Made by a program: the position numbers and the translations under genes | NCBI GenBank assembly: GCA_964352905.1 | Contig: CAYGTS010000111.1 | Location: 1 to 8,893, forward strand | Reading direction: 5' to 3' | DNA length: 8,893 nucleotides | Source: CAYGTS01 sp964352905 | GTDB taxonomy: Bacteria > Pseudomonadota > Gammaproteobacteria > JAHCLG01 | In this document: positions 1 to 7,011 of the stretch, in pieces | Layout of the letters: each line of letters starts with the position of its first letter | Position numbering within the stretch: position 1 is the stretch's first letter | The notes under the pieces: generated by a model | Told to the model about the DNA's origin: nothing | What the model saw: the letters and a program-made list of their open reading frames with translations, nothing else | Databases searched by the model: none

Positions 1-54
1 GGAACGCCCATATTTGGGCTAAAAACGGCGAAAATCTTTTATCGAAATGCTCAT
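1..54 (+). repeat. Arm of dispersed palindromic repeat (left copy)
   Basis: Bases 1-54 match the reverse complement of 7060-7113 at 53 of 54 positions; the only difference is G27. The outer tip reads GGAACGCCCATATTTGGGC and contains the small self-complementary hairpin GCCCA-TATT-TGGGC. The arm points rightward into the window. In the 6992-7113 copy a second, diverged arm follows a short spacer. Here no clear second arm follows, so this copy is either truncated or has a different right half. The repeat begins exactly at base 1, so its true left limit cannot be seen. Confidence 0.85.
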
Positions 55-102
55 CGTTATTCTACGCTAAATATAGTCATAAAAATTTAGCGCAGAATAT
101 CG
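55..102 (-). terminator. Stem-loop just 3' of the halogenase gene
   Basis: Bases 55-72 pair with 85-102 at 16 of 18 positions around a 12-nt loop (73-84). In the minus-strand transcript one of the two mismatches becomes a G-U wobble, so the hairpin is slightly better as the 3' end of the halogenase mRNA, where it starts 9 nt after the stop codon. No U-tract follows on that strand, so it is not a classical intrinsic terminator. It could instead be an mRNA-stabilising 3' hairpin or a remnant of the adjacent repeat. On the plus strand a T-run follows at 107-113, but no plus-strand gene leads into it. Confidence 0.4.
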
Positions 103-111
103 CTACTTTTT

Positions 112-1728
112 TTAAGCAAACTCTTTTTCTTGTATCTTATTTTTATGTGCCGTATTTTTTTGATAAAGTTGCTGTAAATACTGATACTGTGTTGGCAATG
201 ATTCAGCTAATTTTTTCGATGAACTTGCAATTTCTTTGAATAGCTTTTCCCCTTGTTCCATAATATCTCTACGGTAATTAAGTAGTGGATAATTTGATTC
301 AGGTAACAAGCCAACCCCACACAAAATACATTGGTAATTACTGTTCGTCCAAAAATTATCAAACTGTGATTCGAATGAAGCATAAAGATCACCATTGCTT
401 AAATAACTCTTACGAATTGGTAAGCCTGCTTTGTGTCTCTCAAGTGTTAACTGCAGTGATTCTGGCATTTTTGTTTCATACCTGTTAGCACGCCAAAAGG
501 GAGTATCTTCGCGCATGGCAGTTTTAAAATGCATGATAATAAATTCTTTAACATCTTCCACCATATAACGGATCTTTTCATTAAATTGATCACGAATCGT
601 GGGCAAAATTTGTTTATTAGGAAAATTATTAACTAACTGATAAAGTGCCGCATAAACAAAATATAAACCGGTTGATTCCAATGGTTCTAAAAAACTACTG
701 GCTAAACCAATGCTCACACAATTTTTAACCCAAGAGCGTCTGCGTCTACGTGATTGGAATTTAATAAAGCGCGCTTCAACATTTTTTGATTTTTCACCAA
801 AAAAGCCACGAATTTCACTTTCTGCTTCATCATCACTGATAAACTGGCTTGAATAAACATATCCTGTACCAGCGCGTTTAAATAAGGGAATTTCCCACAA
901 CCAACCGGCATTCAGTGCGGTGGCAGAGGTATAAGGACGAATACCTTCTTTTTCAGGATCTTGTGCTATTTGCAATGCCACGGCGCGATCAGTTAATAAG
1001 CTGTCGCTAAATTCCACAATGGGTTCTTGCAAGGTTTTTTCAATGAGAAATCCAGCAAAGCCAGAGCAATCAACAAATAAATCAGCATAGTATTTCTCAC
1101 CACTTTTACCAACCACGGCAGCAATATTACCCTCGTCATCCAGCTCAGCATGAGTTAACTCTTCTGAAATATGTTTAACACCACGTGCTAAACACCATTT
1201 GCGTAAAAAGTCTGCCAACGCTAATGCATCAAAATGATAGGCATAATGCTGAACTTGCGTTCCATCCATAAAATTCGGCGATTTATTTAAATCACAAGCA
1301 GCAACGGATTGGTAGCAAGCATAGGCCATGGGTGTATCAAAATTTTCTTCAAGATGTTTTTTCATCCAAATGTGTGTTAAAGGAATATCATTGACTGTAG
1401 GCATTTCACCAAAATTATGATAGTAATAATCGCCACCTTGAGTTGGTGGTGTTTTCCAATCCGCAAAACGAATACCAAGCTTATAGGTGCCTTGGCAATG
1501 TGGCATCCATTCAGCTTCAGTTAGCCCTAATTTATCAAAAAATTCAGATTTAATCGTGGGAACGGTTGCTTCACCAACGCCAATTCTTCCAATCTTTTCA
1601 GAATCAATTACGGTAATAGCAACATCAAAATTCAGTGCTTTAGCTAAATAAGAGGCTGACATCCAGCCTGCACTACCACCACCAACAATGATAATATTTT
1701 CGATTTTTTGAGATGCGTTATGTTTCAT
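112..1728 (-). CDS. Flavin-dependent (tryptophan-type) halogenase
   Basis: The 538-residue product has the length and motifs of PrnA/RebH-type halogenases (tryptophan halogenase family). Visible are the FAD-binding GGGSAGW near residue 16, the halogenase-specific WLWEIP motif at 276-281, the likely catalytic lysine K83 in TYKLGIRF, and EPLESTG at 348-354. E351-S352 matches PrnA E346-S347, and T353-G354 matches the halide-binding pair. H104-x-F106-G corresponds to the PrnA H101/F103 substrate-sandwich region, so an indole or similar aromatic substrate is possible. Members of this family use FADH2, O2 and chloride or bromide to make hypohalous acid, which the lysine relays to the substrate. No partner flavin reductase is in view. 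The start has a good AAGGAA ribosome site (1736-1741). The gene follows the c-di-GMP gene by 51 nt and is probably its co-transcribed last cistron. The family is near certain; the substrate is unknown and could be a free aromatic, a peptide or a carrier-bound residue. Confidence 0.93.
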   Translation of the reverse strand: MKHNASQKIENIIIVGGGSAGWMSASYLAKALNFDVAITVIDSEKIGRIGVGEATVPTIKSEFFDKLGLTEAEWMPHCQGTYKLGIRFADWKTPPTQGGDYYYHNFGEMPTVNDIPLTHIWMKKHLEENFDTPMAYACYQSVAACDLNKSPNFMDGTQVQHYAYHFDALALADFLRKWCLARGVKHISEELTHAELDDEGNIAAVVGKSGEKYYADLFVDCSGFAGFLIEKTLQEPIVEFSDSLLTDRAVALQIAQDPEKEGIRPYTSATALNAGWLWEIPLFKRAGTGYVYSSQFISDDEAESEIRGFFGEKSKNVEARFIKFQSRRRRRSWVKNCVSIGLASSFLEPLESTGLYFVYAALYQLVNNFPNKQILPTIRDQFNEKIRYMVEDVKEFIIMHFKTAMREDTPFWRANRYETKMPESLQLTLERHKAGLPIRKSYLSNGDLYASFESQFDNFWTNSNYQCILCGVGLLPESNYPLLNYRRDIMEQGEKLFKEIASSSKKLAESLPTQYQYLQQLYQKNTAHKNKIQEKEFA

Positions 1729-1767
1729 AGATCACTTCCTTATATTAGATAATTAAAACGGATTGGT

Positions 1768-1790
1768 GAGAAAAGCTAACTACTTTTCTC
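1768..1790 (-). terminator. Perfect 8-bp hairpin over the c-di-GMP gene stop codon
   Basis: GAGAAAAG (minus strand) pairs perfectly with CTTTTCTC around a 7-nt loop that contains the TAG stop of the upstream gene. Downstream on the minus strand comes ACCAATCCGTTTTAATT, only weakly T-rich and displaced about 9 nt from the stem. It may give partial termination or attenuation between the c-di-GMP gene and the halogenase gene, or protect the 3' end of a processed message. It is unlikely to be a strong intrinsic terminator. Confidence 0.35.
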
Positions 1791-4233
1791 CTGAAGTATT
1801 TTTAATAAAAATAAACTGATTATTTTCTTTTTTAATTTGTTTCATTAAATCATCTGCGATGACTGGCTTGCTATAAAAATAACCTTGTACAACTTCACAA
1901 CCAATAGTTTGTAAATAATCAATCTCTGCTTGTTTTTCAGCACCTTCTGCAATAATACTTAAACCTAAACCATTAGCCATGGTAATAATGGCTTTGGTGA
2001 TTGCTGCAGTCGCTTTTGATTGATCTAAATCGCTAATAAACATGCGATCAATTTTAAGTTTGTCCACCGGTAAATCTTTTAAATACGCAAGACTTGAATA
2101 ACCCGTACCAAAATCATCGATGGCAATTTTTAGTCCCAATTTTTTTAAGTTACTTAATTTTTTTAAAATCTCTTCAGACTTATCCATGAAAATACTTTCA
2201 GTTAGTTCTAAGGTAATATATTCAGCTGCCAAATGCCCGGCTTGATTAAGCGCCTTCCTAACAATTTGCAGCAAATTACTGTAACGTATCTGGCGCACTG
2301 ATACGTTAATACTCATGGTGATTTTTAAGCCTTGTTTATGCCATTGGCATAGCTGCCTACATGCTTGTTCTAATACCCATTTACTAATGGGCAAAATCAA
2401 CCCAGATTCTTCCGCAGCCGTGATGAAATCACTTGGTGGAATCAAGCCCAATTTAGGATGTTGCCAACGAATCAGTGCTTCAACACCTAAAATTTGCTGT
2501 GTCCTAGTATTCACAACAGGTTGGTAAACAAGAAAAAATTCTTCATTTTCAAGTGCTGCATATAAATCATTTTGCAAGGTTAAACGATGCGAAGCAACGG
2601 TATTCATTTGATGCGTGAAAAATTTAAAATTATCTTTTCCATCATCTTTTGCTTGGTACATTGCCGTATCAGCATTGCGGATCAAAATTTCATAATCATC
2701 ACCGTCTTTCGGGTAACAACTAATGCCCAAACTAGCGGTTATATTAAACTCGCGATCTTCTATGATGATGGGTTTGCGTAGTTCATCAAGTAATTTATGC
2801 GCTAGTGCAATACATTGATCGTCACTGTTCAATGGATAAACCACAATCACAAACTCATCACCACCAATGCGTGCGATTGAATCGGTTGATCGCAAATTAT
2901 TATTCAGTCTATTCGCTACTTCTTGTAACAATAAATCGCCTATACCATGGCCTAATCCATCATTCACTAGTTTAAAATTATCTAAATCTAAGAAAAAAAC
3001 GGCTGTGATTTTTTTACTGGTTTTGGCAAAGGCAATCGTTTGGGTAATGCGATCTTGCAATAATAATCGGTTCGGCAAATTGGTTAAATAATCATGGGTT
3101 GCTTGGTGGATTAATTGCTCTTCCATTGCCTTACGTTCAGTTACATCAACTAAAATAGCTATATAGTGACTTATATGTTTTTTTTCTTTTGGGTTTTGCA
3201 ATTTACTTGTACGCCAGGTTGTGTCTGTATTTTCAAACAATTTGTCTGAAAAATGATACTCATCTGTTTCGTTCACAACAGGGGCCACATGCAATTCGCC
3301 CCAAAAATGATTACCTTGCTTATTAATACATTGCATTACAACTTCACTAAAGTTATGTCTCTTAATTACATTTTTAACATGCTGTATATTTTTTTTCTCA
3401 TTTCTTTCATCAATCATGAAAAATAAATTTTTATCTTTAGATTCCTCATTAGAAAACCCTGTTATGCTAGTAAACGCTGGGTTAACAAAAAGAATTGGTA
3501 AAGCTTTTTTAGTCAGATCAACAATTATTATCGCGTTAGGGCTAGCTTCAATAGCACGCTTTTGTAAGAGTAACTCTTCTTCAACTTTTCTTTGTTCTGT
3601 TACATCTCTATTACACCAAACTCTGCCCATAACTTCATTGCCAATCTTTAAAGGTAATGAATATCGTTCCAAAATTCTCCCGTCTTTGAATTCCACATCT
3701 GCAATTCTACCTCGACCCGAACTATCGTATATACTCATGGTATTATCAAAAAAAGCCTTTGGATCAACTAATTGGTTCGCAGCATGCATCAGTGGTGCCG
3801 TTTCATCTCGACCTTCTAATAATTCACGTGGTAAATCCCACATTTGCATGAATCTTTCATTATAATCTAAAATCTTATTTTTATTGCTTACCACCAAAAT
3901 ACCATCATTAGTTGATTCAAGTGTTGCTCGAGCAATAGCTAATGCGCGTTCAATTTCTTTTGTACGTTCTTCAAGGAGTTTCTCTACTTTTTTTTCATCA
4001 ACTGAAACAAGCCTGTTAATTTCTAACGAATTTATTTTGTTCCATTTTTCAAAATATTCTAAAATTTCTTTGTTTTCTTTATCAACTCCTAATGCTCTTA
4101 ATATATGAGCCAAACTTGGTGTAACGCCTACTCGCAAAATATTATTGGCAGCTTTATCAAATTTTTCATAAGTTATATCATTTACATTACCTTCTCCATA
4201 TGGATTATGTGAGCTTGCTGTATTTTTCGCCAT
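1780..4233 (-). CDS. PAS-PAS-GGDEF-EAL c-di-GMP signalling protein with KfrA-like N-terminus
   Basis: The protein has 817 residues from the chosen ATG. Residues about 20-70 resemble the KfrA N-terminal DNA-binding domain (ITYEK..KAANNIL..GV.P...HILRALGV...ILEYFEKW). A charged, probably coiled-coil stretch follows (about 75-107). PAS1 spans about 107-215, ending in RDVTEQRK; PAS2 spans about 222-370, ending in VDVTERK, with an unusual hydrophilic insertion at 321-353. The diguanylate cyclase domain has an intact GGDEF (457-461) and an RSTD inhibitory site (448-451). The EAL domain keeps EALIR (585-589), NVS, LTES, DDFGTGYS (706-713), LKIDR, AEGAE (762-766) and QGY (783-785). Both GTP cyclisation and c-di-GMP hydrolysis therefore look chemically possible. 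No membrane segment is seen, so it should be cytosolic. The reading frame can be extended upstream to a TTG at 4275, but the ATG at 4233 has a far better ribosome site. It lies 50 nt after the cupin-HDO gene and 51 nt before the halogenase gene. Confidence 0.92.
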   Translation of the reverse strand: MAKNTASSHNPYGEGNVNDITYEKFDKAANNILRVGVTPSLAHILRALGVDKENKEILEYFEKWNKINSLEINRLVSVDEKKVEKLLEERTKEIERALAIARATLESTNDGILVVSNKNKILDYNERFMQMWDLPRELLEGRDETAPLMHAANQLVDPKAFFDNTMSIYDSSGRGRIADVEFKDGRILERYSLPLKIGNEVMGRVWCNRDVTEQRKVEEELLLQKRAIEASPNAIIIVDLTKKALPILFVNPAFTSITGFSNEESKDKNLFFMIDERNEKKNIQHVKNVIKRHNFSEVVMQCINKQGNHFWGELHVAPVVNETDEYHFSDKLFENTDTTWRTSKLQNPKEKKHISHYIAILVDVTERKAMEEQLIHQATHDYLTNLPNRLLLQDRITQTIAFAKTSKKITAVFFLDLDNFKLVNDGLGHGIGDLLLQEVANRLNNNLRSTDSIARIGGDEFVIVVYPLNSDDQCIALAHKLLDELRKPIIIEDREFNITASLGISCYPKDGDDYEILIRNADTAMYQAKDDGKDNFKFFTHQMNTVASHRLTLQNDLYAALENEEFFLVYQPVVNTRTQQILGVEALIRWQHPKLGLIPPSDFITAAEESGLILPISKWVLEQACRQLCQWHKQGLKITMSINVSVRQIRYSNLLQIVRKALNQAGHLAAEYITLELTESIFMDKSEEILKKLSNLKKLGLKIAIDDFGTGYSSLAYLKDLPVDKLKIDRMFISDLDQSKATAAITKAIITMANGLGLSIIAEGAEKQAEIDYLQTIGCEVVQGYFYSKPVIADDLMKQIKKENNQFIFIKNTSGEK

Positions 4234-4240
4234 TGAACCA

Positions 4241-4245
4241 TCCTT
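4241..4245 (-). promoter_or_regulatory. Ribosome binding site that decides the c-di-GMP gene start
   Basis: AAGGA lies 7 nt before the ATG at 4233. The alternative in-frame TTG at 4275 would add 14 residues (beginning MKSLHYIRC) but has no purine-rich site at proper spacing. The ATG start is therefore preferred. Confidence 0.7.
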
Positions 4246-4283
4246 GTTGCATCTAATGTAATGTAAACTTTTCAAATTCAGTG

Positions 4284-5453
4284 CTAATTGTCAAAGTTTA
4301 TTAGTTCTTTGATGTTTAATCCCTGGTCAAGATTTCTTGCCTCATCAACTATTGTAATTGCACGAGCTAACAAAATATTAACCATTTCCCAACCTTGAGT
4401 AAGTAATTTATATAAGTTTTTATAAGTTTCTGACGTATAGCCTGCTAGCAAATGATTTACCATAGTTGAATGTGTAACATCTGCCTCTGCATGTAATTCA
4501 ATAAAATTTCCAACAGCGTGTTTTGAGAATACACCACTCTTATTTAATGTATTAAAAAATACATCACCACCTGCCTCTAGTACCAACTGCAGTAATGCTG
4601 CTTTTTCAACATTATCTAGTAGCATTAATTGATAAGTGAACCATGAGAAGATTGCTTCAGAAATATTGTCACTTATTAATACACGGTTCTTTTCAATAAC
4701 TTTCGTAAGGAGCTCATCATGGCAAAACTCTTCTTTTAAATGTTCAAAAAATACTGCTTTATAACTTGGATTGATACATGCAGCATGTCTAGTTTGTAGC
4801 ATGGATTGAAAATGAATAGCAAAATTTTCTAGCCAAGTTAAAAATGCATTTTTTTGTTTTTCACTAAACTGGTCAAATTTTGATAGTTTTGCAAAAAAAG
4901 GGTGTTTAGAAAATTCTTCTAATTGCTTTTGATTCCAACTTAGTAACGAATCTACATTATCAATTTGATCTCTTGTAGCTAATTCAGGTTTCTCAATTAA
5001 TTCAGACAAGCTATAGCGGCTAAAATTAATTACAAATAATTGTGCACCACTTTCACCAGCATTTATCTGTGCTGTTTTTCCTTTTGGGATTAATATAATA
5101 CTATTAGCGTACACGGGTTGTTGCTGTTGCGATAATGAAATTTCACCTTGTGTTATAACAATGATACTTTTAAATTTACTCGCTTGAATTGGAAAATGTT
5201 GCTGTCTTTTCAGTGTAATCATGCAAAAATTTTGCTGCAAGTTGGGATCAATAAATTTTTTTAATGCAGGATGATTGTTAAATTCGCGTAAATTAAGCGT
5301 TTGTGGTTCGAGATGATTCACATCAATAAAAAATGCGGCCGGGATTTCTTGCTCTTTAATGACGGTAATATCGCTAACGTCTTCAAGGGGGGAACTGGCA
5401 TGATCAGCTGGAAAAGAAGGTGTTTGCTGTTGCTTTATGATGATGTTTTCCAT
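4284..5453 (-). CDS. Cupin-like / heme-oxygenase-like diiron oxidase (HDO) fusion protein
   Basis: The 389-residue protein appears to have two parts. Residues about 70-145 look like a cupin beta-barrel (SIIVITQGEISL, then NSIILIPKGKTAQI) but lack the HxH metal motif, so this part may sense a ligand or help dimerise. The helical C-terminal half (about 205-375) resembles iron-containing redox enzymes of the heme-oxygenase-like fold (UndA, CADD, SznF group). It has E242-x2-H245, the spacing of UndA E101/H104, and a late helix H321-x3-D325-x2-H328, the ligand spacing of CADD H174/D178/H181. E283 or E293 could be the middle glutamate. Known relatives carry out O2-dependent C-C cleavage, N-oxygenation or fragmentation of amino-acid-like substrates; the substrate here is unknown. 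The start is supported by AGAGAGG 8 nt upstream and a promoter at 5493-5521. It heads the probable unit with the c-di-GMP and halogenase genes. The HDO assignment is fairly firm; the cupin call is weaker. Confidence 0.78.
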   Translation of the reverse strand: MENIIIKQQQTPSFPADHASSPLEDVSDITVIKEQEIPAAFFIDVNHLEPQTLNLREFNNHPALKKFIDPNLQQNFCMITLKRQQHFPIQASKFKSIIVITQGEISLSQQQQPVYANSIILIPKGKTAQINAGESGAQLFVINFSRYSLSELIEKPELATRDQIDNVDSLLSWNQKQLEEFSKHPFFAKLSKFDQFSEKQKNAFLTWLENFAIHFQSMLQTRHAACINPSYKAVFFEHLKEEFCHDELLTKVIEKNRVLISDNISEAIFSWFTYQLMLLDNVEKAALLQLVLEAGGDVFFNTLNKSGVFSKHAVGNFIELHAEADVTHSTMVNHLLAGYTSETYKNLYKLLTQGWEMVNILLARAITIVDEARNLDQGLNIKELINFDN

Positions 5454-5473
5454 GGCGTTAACCTCTCTGGTTT

Positions 5474-5551
5474 AAATTTGTCCATGTCTGGCATTATACA
5501 GCTTACAAATATTCAACGCAATAATGATCTGCCTTTTATATGGACAAATTT
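5474..5551. repeat. 12-bp perfect inverted repeat bracketing the cupin-HDO promoter
   Basis: AAATTTGTCCAT at 5474-5485 is the exact reverse complement of ATGGACAAATTT at 5540-5551, with 54 bp between them. The proposed -10 and -35 boxes lie between the half-sites. One half-site falls just downstream of the expected transcription start and the other runs into the last base of the aminopeptidase stop codon. The layout fits a pair of operator half-sites acting through DNA looping, or a long RNA stem. No regulator gene is adjacent. Confidence 0.5.
5493..5521 (-). promoter_or_regulatory. Predicted sigma70-type promoter of the cupin-HDO gene
   Basis: On the minus strand a perfect TATAAT -10 box (5493-5498) lies 17 bp from TTGCGT (5516-5521), which keeps the TTG core of the -35 consensus. 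Transcription would start near 5486, giving a short leader of about 33 nt to the ATG at 5453. This implies the cupin-HDO, c-di-GMP and halogenase genes can be expressed independently of the aminopeptidase gene. Confidence 0.6.
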
Positions 5552-6939
5552 TATGCACTTTCAGCATTTTTTTGGCTATAACGACATTTTAAAAATTGCC
5601 ACAAGGCCCGAATCGCCAGTGCTTCACCACCTTGTGGCCGCCCAGGTTTGTCACTAACATTCCACGCCATAAGATCAAAATGCAGCCACGCAACATCATT
5701 TGCTAAAAATTGTTGTAGAAAAAGTGCCGCGGTAATGGCACCTGCATAACCACTTCCCGCATCATTGACCGTATCCGCAATCGAGCTATGTAGCATTGAA
5801 TGGTAAGCTGCAAATAATGGTAAGCGCCAAACGGGATCATCGTATTGTGTAGCAATAGTAAGTAGTTCATTTGCAATATCATCCCGATTGCTAAACATGA
5901 CTGCGATTTCTGTCCCCAACGCCACTCTTGCAGCACCCGTTAGGGTTGTCATATCAATAATTAAATCTGGTTTAGCAAGACTTGCAATGGTTAACGCATC
6001 ACAAATAACGAGGCGCCCCTCTGCATCGGTATTCGTGACTTCAATAGTTAAACCTTTATGGCTATTGATGACATCACCGGGGCGTAATGATTCACTTGCA
6101 ACAACATTATCAATGCTGCCAATTAATACTTGTAATTGCACGGGCAATTGCATTTGCATGATTAATTGTGCAAGCCCTAAAACGTGTGCAGCGCCACCCA
6201 TATCCTTTTTCATGAGGCTCATATTAGAGCCACCTTTTAAATTTAAACCACCGGTATCAAAACACACCCCTTTGCCGATTAAAACAATTTTTGGATGCTT
6301 TTGCTCGCCCCAATTTAATTCGATTAAACACGGTTTACGATGCGATGCTTTGCCAATGGCAAACAGTGCTGGGCATAATTTTTGTAGCGCTTTATCTTGG
6401 GTAAGACTAAATTTTGCATGATTCTCTTTAGCTATGCTTTTAGCTTTTTCTGCCAATTGCTCTGGCCCTAAATCTTCGGCAGGAATGTTAATTAAATCAC
6501 GAATCAAATAAATCGCTTCAATCGTTGCAAAAATTTCAGGATTATCATGCTCGTTTTTCAAAACAAGCTTAGCCGTTTTGGCCGTTTTTTTCTTATACTG
6601 TTGAAATTGATAATGCCCCAACCCCCAACAAATCGCCAATTGTTTAAATGAAAACTGGTTAAAATCATCCTGAAAATAATAACAACCTCCTGGCAACTCT
6701 TTGGGCAACTGCGCTAGCGCCCAAAAATTAGCATCCTCATAGCCACAGACTACTTTGGCTAAATCCCCTTTTTGATTGGGCACCAATAAAGTTTGTTGCG
6801 CTTTAGCTTTAAATGCATTTAAATGTAGCCAGTTTGCAACAAAATCCGTTTGCTGTTTTAAATAATCTTCCAAATGATCTTTTTTAATTAAATCGATAGC
6901 AATAGCATTATGTGAATCAGTCGTGAAACACTTGATCAT
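5551..6939 (-). CDS. M17 family leucyl aminopeptidase
   Basis: The 462-residue enzyme removes N-terminal amino acids from peptides in the cytosol using two metal ions. Every key residue of E. coli PepA is present at a constant offset of 47: K223, D228, K235, D246, D305, E307 and R309. The family signature NTDAEGRL is at 303-310 and the GKGVCFDTGG metal loop at 222-231. It is about 40 residues shorter than PepA, mainly in the N-terminal domain (about 1-135). This matches the shorter M17 enzymes often annotated simply as leucyl aminopeptidase family protein. The usual ENM-type segment reads IDNVVASESLRPGD. The ATG at 6939 has a modest ribosome site (CGGAAAA). The stop lies 97 nt before the cupin-HDO start. 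It is probably general peptide turnover, though processing of a peptide tied to the neighbouring oxidative enzymes cannot be excluded. Confidence 0.94.
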   Translation of the reverse strand: MIKCFTTDSHNAIAIDLIKKDHLEDYLKQQTDFVANWLHLNAFKAKAQQTLLVPNQKGDLAKVVCGYEDANFWALAQLPKELPGGCYYFQDDFNQFSFKQLAICWGLGHYQFQQYKKKTAKTAKLVLKNEHDNPEIFATIEAIYLIRDLINIPAEDLGPEQLAEKAKSIAKENHAKFSLTQDKALQKLCPALFAIGKASHRKPCLIELNWGEQKHPKIVLIGKGVCFDTGGLNLKGGSNMSLMKKDMGGAAHVLGLAQLIMQMQLPVQLQVLIGSIDNVVASESLRPGDVINSHKGLTIEVTNTDAEGRLVICDALTIASLAKPDLIIDMTTLTGAARVALGTEIAVMFSNRDDIANELLTIATQYDDPVWRLPLFAAYHSMLHSSIADTVNDAGSGYAGAITAALFLQQFLANDVAWLHFDLMAWNVSDKPGRPQGGEALAIRALWQFLKCRYSQKNAESA

Positions 6940-6982
6940 GTTGTTTTCCGTTTTTGGTATCTATTTAACAAATTTAACTATG

Positions 6983-7011
6983 ATTTTACCAAGAACGTTC
7001 AGATTTGGCGA
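6983..7011 (-). promoter_or_regulatory. Predicted extended -10 promoter of the aminopeptidase gene
   Basis: On the minus strand TAAAAT (6983-6988; five of six consensus bases) is preceded by TGG, giving an extended -10. TCGCCA (7006-7011; four of six) sits 17 bp upstream. The -35 half lies inside the diverged arm of the palindromic repeat at 6992-7113, so the repeat would contribute to this promoter. The leader would be about 37 nt. Confidence 0.45.

Noticed and set aside
326..1728. Run of five arginines (residues 327-331) in the halogenase as a possible targeting or nucleic-acid signal
   Set aside because: Halogenases of this family usually have a basic cluster directly before the SWVKNCV-type segment, so it is a family feature.
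3416..3865. A 149-codon plus-strand open frame
   Set aside because: It is antisense to the PAS region of the c-di-GMP protein. The product is low-complexity and serine-rich, as expected from a shadow frame.
4234..4295. A perfect TTGACA upstream of the c-di-GMP gene
   Set aside because: No acceptable -10 box lies 15-19 bp downstream (AAAAGT or AAGTTT). The box also lies in the last codons of the cupin-HDO gene, so a separate promoter is not supported.
4286..4305. CAAAG...CTTTG hairpin at the end of the cupin-HDO gene
   Set aside because: The stem is only five A/T-rich pairs, it lies inside coding sequence and no T-tract follows. It is not a credible terminator.
5301..5657. A 118-codon plus-strand open frame crossing the aminopeptidase/cupin-HDO gap
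   Set aside because: It overlaps coding sequence of both minus-strand genes and the promoter between them. There is no recognisable domain.
5888..6421. A 177-codon plus-strand open frame
   Set aside because: It lies wholly antisense to the aminopeptidase gene, whose catalytic motifs are intact in the opposite frame. Its translation shows no recognisable domain.
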